A stretch of DNA of 39,997 bases from Paenibacillus sp. 598K (lineage in GTDB: Bacteria > Bacillota > Bacilli > Paenibacillales > Paenibacillaceae), in NCBI RefSeq assembly GCF_003851045.1, contig NZ_BFBX01000054.1, positions 585 to 40,581 on the forward strand. Reading direction: 5' to 3'. This document shows, piece after piece, positions 26,822-33,701 of this stretch (its first letter is position 1; each line of letters starts with the position of its first letter). The notes under the pieces are model-generated. The model was not told the DNA's origin and made no database searches. It was given only the letters and a program-made list of their open reading frames with translations. Made by a program: the position numbers and the translations under genes.

Positions 26822-27286
26822 ATGATCCAATCAGGCGAGATTGAAGGGGTTCGACTCATCAACCTTACTGTACACAACGACAACCGGGGCTGGCTCTGCG
26901 AGTTGGTGCGCGAGGACGATGATTTCTATCAGCGCTTCGGCCAGCTCTATGTGGTGAACAACTATCAAGCCAACGTGGTCCGCGCCTTCCATATGCACAA
27001 GGAACAGGATGAGATTTTCATCGTGACCTCGGGCGCCATTCAATTCATTCTGGTGGATGAGCGGGAGGACTGTCGGACCTTCAAAACGATGAAACGCGTC
27101 GTCATGGACGGCAACCGACCGCAGGCGCTGACGGTGCCGAGAGGGGTACAGCATGGGTCTATGGCGCTCGTGGACGGAGCGCAGATCACAGCGCTGACGA
27201 CCCAGCCTTATCGTGCCGGACATCCCGACGAGGTGAGGGTGCCCTCCGATCACTACGGCGACATCTGGGGGCTTGGCGGATGGTGA
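26822..27286 (+). CDS. RmlC-like sugar epimerase (short cupin form)
   Basis: A 154-residue protein of the dTDP-4-dehydrorhamnose 3,5-epimerase superfamily, in its short form. It has DNRGWLCELVREDD, VVRAFHMHKEQDEIFIVTSG and LTVPRGVQHGSMAL. The canonical RGLHyQ is replaced by RAFHMHKEQDE, so activity may differ from true RmlC (3- or 5-epimerase only, or ketoisomerase). The stop overlaps the next gene by 7 bp. Confidence 0.82.
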   Translation: MIQSGEIEGVRLINLTVHNDNRGWLCELVREDDDFYQRFGQLYVVNNYQANVVRAFHMHKEQDEIFIVTSGAIQFILVDEREDCRTFKTMKRVVMDGNRPQALTVPRGVQHGSMALVDGAQITALTTQPYRAGHPDEVRVPSDHYGDIWGLGGW

Positions 27287-28152
27287 GGAAGGTCGCGGTG
27301 CTGGGCGCCAGCGGCTTGCTAGCCTTCGACATGATACGCATGTACGAGCAGCAGGGCTGGCAGGTATTCAGACTTGCCAAGGACGAGCTGGATGTGACGG
27401 ATAGGGATCAGACAAGCCGGATGCTGTCCGAGCTGTTGCCGGATGTCGTGGTCAACACGGCAGCCTATATGAATGCGGATCGTTGCGAGCAAGATCCGTT
27501 GCAGGCTTACAAGGTCAACGCGCTGGGCGCCAGAAACGTGGCCCGTGCCTGCGATGCGTCAGGCGCCATCCATATTTGGTTCAGCTCCGATTTTGTGTTT
27601 GACGGGCAGCAGCGGCATCCCTATGTCGAGGATGATCCAGTGAATCCGTTGATGGTGTACGGCGTGACCAAGGCCGCCGGCGAGATGGAGGTCAGAGGCA
27701 ACAGCGCCAAGCATTATATCGTGCGCACCTCGGGCTTGTTTGGAGCGGGCGGCAGCCATTTTATCGAACGTATGCTGCTCAAAGCGAGACGAAATGAACC
27801 ATTAGCCATTGTCGACGATATTTATATGTCGCCTTGCTATACGAAGCATCTGGCGGCAACGGTCTATGCAATCGTGGAGCAAGAGCTGGATTACGGAACC
27901 TATCATGTCGTAAACGATGGCATAGCTTCGTGGTATGGCATGTGCCAGGAAGCCTTTTCGATCCTTGGGATATCCAGCGCCATCGAGCCGATCTATATGG
28001 AGGAGCGCTATCGCACAGATCCCTCGTTGGCCAAGCGTCCGTTGTATACGGCGATGTCCAGCAATCGATTGCGAATCAGGGGGCTGGCGACTGAGGATTG
28101 GCGAAGCGCCCTGAGAAGCTATTTAACCGAGAAAGGCTACACCAGTCCATAA
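27280..28152 (+). CDS. RmlD-like dTDP-4-dehydrorhamnose reductase family protein
   Basis: A 290-residue SDR with LGASGLLAFDMIRMYEQQG as NAD(P) motif. DVVVNTAAYMNADRCEQDP and FSSDFVFDG are RmlD hallmarks. Active-site Tyr127 and Lys131 lie in VYGVTKAAGE, and RTSGLFGAGGSHFIERML and SPCYTKHLA follow. It would reduce a 4-keto sugar nucleotide. RmlA and RmlB are not present beside it, so the substrate may come from elsewhere or not be dTDP-linked. Confidence 0.86.
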   Translation: MVRKVAVLGASGLLAFDMIRMYEQQGWQVFRLAKDELDVTDRDQTSRMLSELLPDVVVNTAAYMNADRCEQDPLQAYKVNALGARNVARACDASGAIHIWFSSDFVFDGQQRHPYVEDDPVNPLMVYGVTKAAGEMEVRGNSAKHYIVRTSGLFGAGGSHFIERMLLKARRNEPLAIVDDIYMSPCYTKHLAATVYAIVEQELDYGTYHVVNDGIASWYGMCQEAFSILGISSAIEPIYMEERYRTDPSLAKRPLYTAMSSNRLRIRGLATEDWRSALRSYLTEKGYTSP

Positions 28153-28168
28153 TTAGGGGGGAACGGCC

Positions 28169-28954
28169 GTGAAAGTAGGCATTATCGTCAGCACCGGATT
28201 TAATCTTGCCTCGCTGGGTCCGGATTGGAGCGACGTCGTCGTAGAAACAACGGAGGGTATTATCCCATTCTCCAACGCGACGATCGGAGACGTGGAGGTC
28301 TATGCAGCCAGGCGGAACGGCTGGAGCAAGGCCTGTCCGCCGCATAAGGTCAATTATGCGGGGATTATCGCTGCCTTCAAAGAAGCAGGGGTGCATCAAA
28401 TCGTCGCCACCTCGGTGGTCGGTTCATTATCCGAGGCGATTGAGCCCGGCACGATTGTCGTTCTCGATCAGTTTTTGGACTTTACAAAGCATCGCGTCTC
28501 CACCGCCTTCAAGGACGGAGCTTTTGCGTTTTGCGATTTCACGGAGCCGTATTGCCCGGAGCTGCGAGGCTTGCTCATAGAGGGCTGCAGGGAGCAAGGG
28601 AGCCGCTACAGGGATACGGGATGTTATGTCGGAGTCGACGGCCCGCGCTACGAGACGGCGGCAGAGGTTCGGATGTACGGCAGGCTGGGCGGGGACGTCG
28701 TCGGGATGACCAATATTCCCGAGTGCATCCTGGCGCGCGAGAGCGGCATTTGCTACGCTTCGGCATCGCTGGTCGTCAATTATGGCGCAGGGATCGTCGG
28801 ACCTGTGACGAGAGAGGATTGCTATGACAATACGATCAAGCATATCGGGGAGATGGAGGGACTGCTGGCCGAGGCGATCAAGCGGCTGCCTCAGACGTCG
28901 TTGCGCTGCTCCTGCTCCGAGGTTGCTGCCGATATGATTCGTCTTCAGTCGTGA
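28169..28954 (+). CDS. Methylthioadenosine/purine nucleoside phosphorylase-like enzyme
   Basis: A 261-residue phosphorylase of the MTAP branch. It has VATSVVGSLSEAIEPGTIVVLDQFLDFTK, VDGPRYETAAEVRMYGRLGGDVVGM and CILARESGICYASASLVV. The N-terminal phosphate loop is VSTGFN instead of GTG-like, so phosphate use might be altered. The GTG start at 28169 is backed by GGGGGG 7 nt upstream. In this operon it could free or attach a base on a ribosyl unit, or recycle 5'-methylthioadenosine. The former would point to a nucleoside-derived product. Confidence 0.85.
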   Translation: MKVGIIVSTGFNLASLGPDWSDVVVETTEGIIPFSNATIGDVEVYAARRNGWSKACPPHKVNYAGIIAAFKEAGVHQIVATSVVGSLSEAIEPGTIVVLDQFLDFTKHRVSTAFKDGAFAFCDFTEPYCPELRGLLIEGCREQGSRYRDTGCYVGVDGPRYETAAEVRMYGRLGGDVVGMTNIPECILARESGICYASASLVVNYGAGIVGPVTREDCYDNTIKHIGEMEGLLAEAIKRLPQTSLRCSCSEVAADMIRLQS

Positions 28955-28978
28955 TCGCCAGAGATGGAGTCTGATTTT

Positions 28979-29689
28979 ATGAAGGGGCATCTGATCGTAT
29001 TCGAAGGCATTTGCTGCTCCGGCAAAACGACGATTTTCAACCCGATCTGCGAGCAGTTCCCTGTAGTCAAGCTGCAAGAGTCTTTTTATGCTGCGACGGA
29101 TCCGCCTCCTCCTCCGACCACTCCGGCGGAAGCGATCCGCAACGATGCGTATTACTTGGCGCTCGATGAGCAGAGATGGCAAGCGGCGACGGCTATCGTG
29201 AACTCGGGAAGGCATCTGCTCGCGGAGCGCTGCGTCCTCGGCACGATCTCGATCTGTTATGGGTACCAGCCGATCTATCGCTCCTATCCTGCCGCGATGG
29301 ACGTCCTGATGAAGAGCCTCGAGAGAGGCTGGTTCGCGGCTCCGACTGCCTATCTGTGGTTTAAGACCGATCTGGAGGTGATCCAGACACGCCTGCGCGA
29401 CAAGCAAGCGAGGCGTCATCTCGTAGGCGAGGGCTGGACCCATCCTGAGGCACTGGAGCTGCAGCATCAGCTGCTGGAACGCTATTTTGCTATAACGAAA
29501 ACGCCGGTCTATATCATTGACGGCAATGCAAGCCTGAGCGAGCGAATGGAAGCTGTCTATTCGCGCATCCGATCCATTCTGCATGAACCGGCACACGATG
29601 TCTATCCGGATCCTTTAGCGCATAGCCGGCAAATGATCCGTTTTTTGCAACGTTCGGTCGACGAAATGAACGAAAGGGGATGCGTATGA
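28979..29689 (+). CDS. Thymidylate kinase-like P-loop protein
   Basis: About 236 residues. P-loop GICCSGKTT at 10-18 after LIVFE, the usual (d)NMP kinase start. A DR/ERC-type region (LLAERCVLGTISICYGY) follows, then LWFKTDLEVIQTRL with an arginine-rich lid (RLRDKQARRHLVG). ATG 28979 has GGAG 9 nt upstream; ATG 28964 adds five residues and lacks one. It may phosphorylate a nucleoside or sugar intermediate. Substrate not determinable. Confidence 0.78.
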   Translation: MKGHLIVFEGICCSGKTTIFNPICEQFPVVKLQESFYAATDPPPPPTTPAEAIRNDAYYLALDEQRWQAATAIVNSGRHLLAERCVLGTISICYGYQPIYRSYPAAMDVLMKSLERGWFAAPTAYLWFKTDLEVIQTRLRDKQARRHLVGEGWTHPEALELQHQLLERYFAITKTPVYIIDGNASLSERMEAVYSRIRSILHEPAHDVYPDPLAHSRQMIRFLQRSVDEMNERGCV

Positions 29690-30414
29690 ACGGGAACTGG
29701 GACGACCTGATGCATCAATTGGCGCTTGATATCCAGTGGGACCATCCGGTTGCGGAAGAAGCGGCCAAGATGGAGAAGGCTTTGCAGCGTCTGACCTCCG
29801 ATCCTGCGTTACTCCTCGGCAGGCTGGAGCAGCTCCGCGCAAGCGATGAGGGATGTGACTACCCTATAGCCTATAAGGAGCAGTTCAACTATCCCGCCAA
29901 GATCATGGATATTATGCCGCTTTATATCGATCCCGAGGGCCGCTTCGCGGTCCGACTGCATCGGATCAAGGGGAGGCGGCAAGGCGCGCCCAAGCAGACA
30001 AAGCTGCATAGCCACGATTGGATGTTTGCCACGTATATGCTGAGCGGCGCCTATCTCGAGCCTTATTACAAGATCGTCAGCACCGATGAGACCGAGCAGA
30101 CGGCGCAGCTCGCTTATCTCCAGGACAGAGTGTTGGAGCAAGGCCAGAGCCAGTCGATGCTGCTCGATTACGCGCATGAGACGGTCAACGAGCAAGAAGA
30201 GGATGCCTACACGCTTGTGCTGATCGGTCAATCATCGGGCCGTGGATTTATGAATTACGATCTGGCGACGGGGACTTACTCGGTCAAACGGTTAACTCAC
30301 AGTGAGACGCCTGCGAGGGAGCAGTGGCTCGATTGCGTACGGATGTTCCAGGATCAACTGCTGCAGCTTGCGCCAGAAGACCATGTCGATATCGGCATGC
30401 AGGCAGAGGAGTAG
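29686..30414 (+). CDS. Cupin protein, paralogue of the 21642 gene (second copy)
   Basis: A 242-residue protein. The cupin metal site is LHSHDWMFATYMLSGAYLEP, with the later His in YAHETVNEQEEDAYTLVLIG. It shares order and motifs with the 21642 protein throughout (YPAKIMD, LYIDPEGRFAVRLHR). AAAGGGG lies 6 nt before ATG 29686, which overlaps the kinase stop by 4 bp. Two diverged copies in one operon suggest two similar successive steps or a heteromeric enzyme. Confidence 0.75.
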   Translation: MNGNWDDLMHQLALDIQWDHPVAEEAAKMEKALQRLTSDPALLLGRLEQLRASDEGCDYPIAYKEQFNYPAKIMDIMPLYIDPEGRFAVRLHRIKGRRQGAPKQTKLHSHDWMFATYMLSGAYLEPYYKIVSTDETEQTAQLAYLQDRVLEQGQSQSMLLDYAHETVNEQEEDAYTLVLIGQSSGRGFMNYDLATGTYSVKRLTHSETPAREQWLDCVRMFQDQLLQLAPEDHVDIGMQAEE

Positions 30415-30415
30415 A

Positions 30416-32476
30416 TTGCGATTGGGAAACTATTATTTAGGCATCAATTGCGGCAGGCATGACGCTGCCGCGGCTCTCATTAAGGATGGCGTACTGCTCT
30501 GCGCAGTTGAACAGGAGCGCTTCAGCAGGAATAAACGGGCCGTAGGGGAGGCGCCGATCGACGCTGTCTTGTTCTGTCTTCAGTTCGCTGGCATTACGCT
30601 TGACGAGGTTTCGGCCGTTGGCCTTGGCTGGGATTATCCCAGGATGAGAGCTTTATACGACGAGCCCCGCGACGGTAGAGATGCGGTAGAGACGTTATTT
30701 CCGGCGGACAGATTTCCCGATCAAGCGATCCCGCCCGTCCTCCCGATCGACCACCATATCGCTCATGCTGCTAGCGCTTATTATGCCAGCGGGTTTGAGG
30801 ATGCGGCGGTATTGGTTGTTGATGGCGGCGGCGAGACGGCATCGACCACGCTGGCCAGGGCGCAAGGCAACCGGATCGATGTGTTGGAGCAGATCAAGCT
30901 GCCCTTTTCCCTGGGAGGCTACTATGCGGCCGCTACCCGCTATACCGGGATGAAAGCGCGCCATGCCGGGAAGTTCATGGGGCTGGCCGCTTATGGGCGA
31001 GCCGATCAGGAGATGCCGTTGCGGGTGAGCGACGAGCTGCGGCTGGAGCTTGACGGCTGCCTGCCGGAGTCCGGCAGCTTTGCCGATCTTGGCGCATTTC
31101 GCGATCTGCTGGAGAGCCACTTCGAGCGTCACCACTTTCCTTACCGGAGAGGAGACGGAGTCGACCTGTATCCCTATGTCGGGTTTGCGGCATCCGTGCA
31201 GCACTCGCTCGAGCAGGCCTTGCTGCATCTGGTTCGCCAGCTGCGTCGCCTCACCGACGCTACGAATCTGGTCATCGCTGGCGGGGTTGGACTGAATTGC
31301 ACAGCCAACGGCGTTATTGCCGATTCGGGCATTTTCGAACACCTGTTTATTCAGCCCGCATCGCATGATGCGGGCGTTGCGATCGGAGCTGCTTTTGAAG
31401 CCGCCAAATGCAAGGGGGAAGCTCTTGTTTCGTCGAGGATGGATGATGCGTACCTTGGGCCTTCCTACAGCGATGAGCAGATCCATGCGGCGATTGTACA
31501 GCGCGGTCTGTCCTATACGCGATGCTCCGAGGAGGAGTTGATCCATCAGACTGCCGATTTTCTCCAGCAGGGCAAGCTGATCGGCTGGTTCCAGGGCAGG
31601 GCCGAATTCGGACCGCGGGCGCTCGGAGCGCGCAGCATCATAGGCAATCCTATGGATAGAGAGACGCTTGTTCGTTTGAATCGGTTGAAGAGGCGGGAGA
31701 TGTGGAGGCCGTTTGCGCCAAGCGTTATTGAAGAGGCATTCGATGCGTTTTTTGAGAGTGCGCATCCGTCGCCCTTCATGATCGTGGCAGCCAAGGTGCT
31801 CCGTGACAAACAAAAAGAAGTGCCAGCTGTTGTTCATGTCGACGGGTCAGCGAGGCCCCAAGCTGTCAGACGCAGTGTGAACCCCCGTTATTGGGGTGTC
31901 ATCGATGAGTTTGGGAGAAGGACAGGCATTCCAATCGTTGTCAACACGTCCTTTAACCTCGACCATGAACCGATCGTACTCCGGCCCGAGGAAGCGCTCG
32001 CCAATTACGAGACGACAGAGCTCGACGCGTTGGTCATCGGGAGTTACGTGCTCTCTAAACAAGAAGGGTTTCACATTCCTTATAAGGAATCTCCTCCCGC
32101 AGCGCGTTCGACCCCGTTGGACAAGCGATTAATTACGGTTCACCGCTATATCCGCAGCCATTTCCAACAGTCGCTCTCTTTGCAGCAACTGTCCGATCTT
32201 ATCGCGTGCAATCCCATTTATTTGAGCAACACCTATTCGAAGGTCTTTCGCGTATCGCCCATGAAGCATATCCAGAATTTGCGGATGGAAAAGGCTAAAG
32301 AGCTGCTCGTCGCGGACGAGCGGAATATTAGAGAAATTGCTCAATCATTAGGGTATTTTTCGGCCTCTCACTTCTCTGAGCTGTTCAAAAAATACTACCA
32401 GATGACGCCGAGTCAATATCGGATCAGCCAGGCGATGCAAAAGCTCGGGGCAGCCGATAACAACGAATCGATGTAA
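30416..32476 (+). CDS. Carbamoyltransferase (NodU/CmcH/TobZ family) fused to an AraC DNA-binding domain
   Basis: About 686 residues. Positions 1-550 form a complete O-carbamoyltransferase. The Kae1-like part has YYLGINCGRHDAAAALI, DHHIAHAASAYYASGF and VVDGGGETAST. The YrdC-like part has WFQGRAEFGPRALGARSI and MWRPFAPSVIEEAF, and VVNTSFNLDHEPIV ends it. Without a stop or frame change, residues about 570-670 continue as an AraC/XylS module with two helix-turn-helices (SLQQLSDLIACNPIYLSNTY; IREIAQSLGYFSASHFSELF). The start is TTG 30416 or TTG 30422 behind AGAGGAG. It would transfer carbamoyl from carbamoyl phosphate, via carbamoyl-AMP, to a hydroxyl of the product. The fusion could make the enzyme also a regulator of the operon. 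I know of no described example. Confidence 0.85.
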   Translation: MRLGNYYLGINCGRHDAAAALIKDGVLLCAVEQERFSRNKRAVGEAPIDAVLFCLQFAGITLDEVSAVGLGWDYPRMRALYDEPRDGRDAVETLFPADRFPDQAIPPVLPIDHHIAHAASAYYASGFEDAAVLVVDGGGETASTTLARAQGNRIDVLEQIKLPFSLGGYYAAATRYTGMKARHAGKFMGLAAYGRADQEMPLRVSDELRLELDGCLPESGSFADLGAFRDLLESHFERHHFPYRRGDGVDLYPYVGFAASVQHSLEQALLHLVRQLRRLTDATNLVIAGGVGLNCTANGVIADSGIFEHLFIQPASHDAGVAIGAAFEAAKCKGEALVSSRMDDAYLGPSYSDEQIHAAIVQRGLSYTRCSEEELIHQTADFLQQGKLIGWFQGRAEFGPRALGARSIIGNPMDRETLVRLNRLKRREMWRPFAPSVIEEAFDAFFESAHPSPFMIVAAKVLRDKQKEVPAVVHVDGSARPQAVRRSVNPRYWGVIDEFGRRTGIPIVVNTSFNLDHEPIVLRPEEALANYETTELDALVIGSYVLSKQEGFHIPYKESPPAARSTPLDKRLITVHRYIRSHFQQSLSLQQLSDLIACNPIYLSNTYSKVFRVSPMKHIQNLRMEKAKELLVADERNIREIAQSLGYFSASHFSELFKKYYQMTPSQYRISQAMQKLGAADNNESM

Positions 32477-32509
32477 GTGGGCGACGGCTTGAGTTATGCT
32501 TGCGGAGAG

Positions 32510-33499
32510 TTAATCGTACCTTTTGACGAACAGCGTGGCCGGAGCTTCCGGTCGCGCTTTTTGGCGTCCAAGGCGATATTGCGATGGGGTGCAGCCATAA
32601 GCGCGCTTGAACGCCTTGCTGAAATAGTAGATGTCGGGATAACCGGAGCGCTCGGCGACCTCGCGGATCATCAGCTCCTGCTGCATCAGCAGGGAGGCGG
32701 CTTTCTCCAGACGCAGCCGGTTCATCCGCTCGACCAGCGTCATCCCGGTTCGCTCCTTGTACAGACGAGCCAGATGTCCGTAGCTCATATGGAGCGAGGC
32801 GGCCAGCTCGGTCATGCTGCACTTGTCCTTGGTGAAGTCCTCCAGATAGACCTCGACCTTGCGCACGAGCGGATCGGCGGTCCGGTGTGGGCTGGCGGAT
32901 GCGCCTACCGGGCTGCTATGCGCGGCAGCCTCTTGCATCGCGGCAGCCTGCGCGGCGAGCATATCCAGGAGCCCTGCCAGCTGCAGCTGCAGCGCAAAGA
33001 CCGGGCGCTCGCCCGCAGCCGCCCCCTCTACGAATGACAGGAGCTGCTCCCGTATGCTGTTACTAGCTGCATGCGCGCCCGGCGGGAACGTCTGGAGGCG
33101 CAGCAGCCGGCGGAAGTAGGTCAGCTCCGGCTCGGCCTGGTCCCGCAGGCCGGACCTCCGCGAGCCTCCCATGCGGCGCTTCATGCGCCAGCGGATGCAT
33201 AGCCCTTCATGCGGATTGCCGCGTACATACTGATGCGAGTGGATCATTCCTGGCGGGATGAGGAAGTATTCTCCGGCCCGGACACGCACCGTCTGCTGGC
33301 CGAAGGTTGTGTACATCTCGCCGGACAGCACATAGTTGAGCTCGTACCAGGTGTGGGTGTGCGGCGGACAGCCGCTGGCATTGCCGATTTGTTCTAACAT
33401 GATGTCGATCCAGTCGATCCAGACATCCTCGATGACGATCTCCGTACAGCATTGCTGGAATCCGGGCGGGCAATCCGCTTTCCACCTTGCGATATCCAT
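32510..33499 (-). CDS. AraC-family regulator with N-terminal cupin sensor
   Basis: About 329 residues. The cupin ligand domain (PPHTHTWYELNYVLSGEMYT, FLIPPGMIHSHQYVRG) comes first. A C-terminal AraC module at about 225-325 has SMTELAASLHMSYGHLARLYK and IREVAERSGYPDIYYFSKAF. ATG 33499 is preferred, with GGAG 9 nt upstream. The frame is open to 33598, but that extra segment is AT-rich and looks like promoter. It diverges from the alpha-mannosidase gene and probably controls it in response to a sugar. It converges with the carbamoyltransferase-AraC gene, with only 33 bp between stops. Confidence 0.9.
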   Translation of the reverse strand: MDIARWKADCPPGFQQCCTEIVIEDVWIDWIDIMLEQIGNASGCPPHTHTWYELNYVLSGEMYTTFGQQTVRVRAGEYFLIPPGMIHSHQYVRGNPHEGLCIRWRMKRRMGGSRRSGLRDQAEPELTYFRRLLRLQTFPPGAHAASNSIREQLLSFVEGAAAGERPVFALQLQLAGLLDMLAAQAAAMQEAAAHSSPVGASASPHRTADPLVRKVEVYLEDFTKDKCSMTELAASLHMSYGHLARLYKERTGMTLVERMNRLRLEKAASLLMQQELMIREVAERSGYPDIYYFSKAFKRAYGCTPSQYRLGRQKARPEAPATLFVKRYD

Positions 33500-33701
33500 C
33501 CTGACACGCTCCGTTCCTGTGAGGGGAGTTTTCTTCCTTTTTACTATCATATCATAATAAGACAAAACCTGATGCGGTATATCCATTTTCATCGCCACGG
33601 CCCGGCACCATAATGAGGAGGAAACATCAGACTGTTGAAAAAGGACCGTAGGCTTAACTTTTCAACGAGTCTGAAACATCCTAATGATGGGGGCTTTGAC
33701 G
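33500..33701. promoter_or_regulatory. Divergent control region with an inserted repeat
   Basis: It separates the AraC regulator and the mannosidase. An AT-rich part (33530-33570) may hold the promoters, but I see no convincing -35/-10 pair. The right part holds GAGGAGG at 33615-33621 and then the 44-bp inverted-repeat element. Confidence 0.4.
33621..33680. repeat. 44-bp inverted-repeat element with 8-bp direct-repeat flanks (MITE-like)
   Basis: The element at 33629-33672 begins AGACTGTTGAAAA and ends TTTTCAACGAGTCT. The arms are complementary apart from one extra base. The octamer GAAACATC occurs directly on both sides (33621-33628 and 33673-33680), as expected of a target-site duplication. 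The termini resemble those of insertion sequences I remember from Bacillales, but I cannot name the family. Removing the element and one repeat copy places GAGGAGG 10 nt before ATG 33684. Confidence 0.7.

Noticed and set aside
14459..32476. RiPP precursor peptide inside the biosynthetic operon
   Set aside because: Genes overlap or are separated by at most a few tens of bases, so no space exists for a separate precursor. NTP_transf_5 alone is not enough to call a lasso-type locus.
33629..33672. Inverted repeat as a Rho-independent terminator
   Set aside because: It lies upstream of the mannosidase and downstream of no plus-strand gene end, lacks a T-tract, and has an 8-bp direct repeat at both ends.
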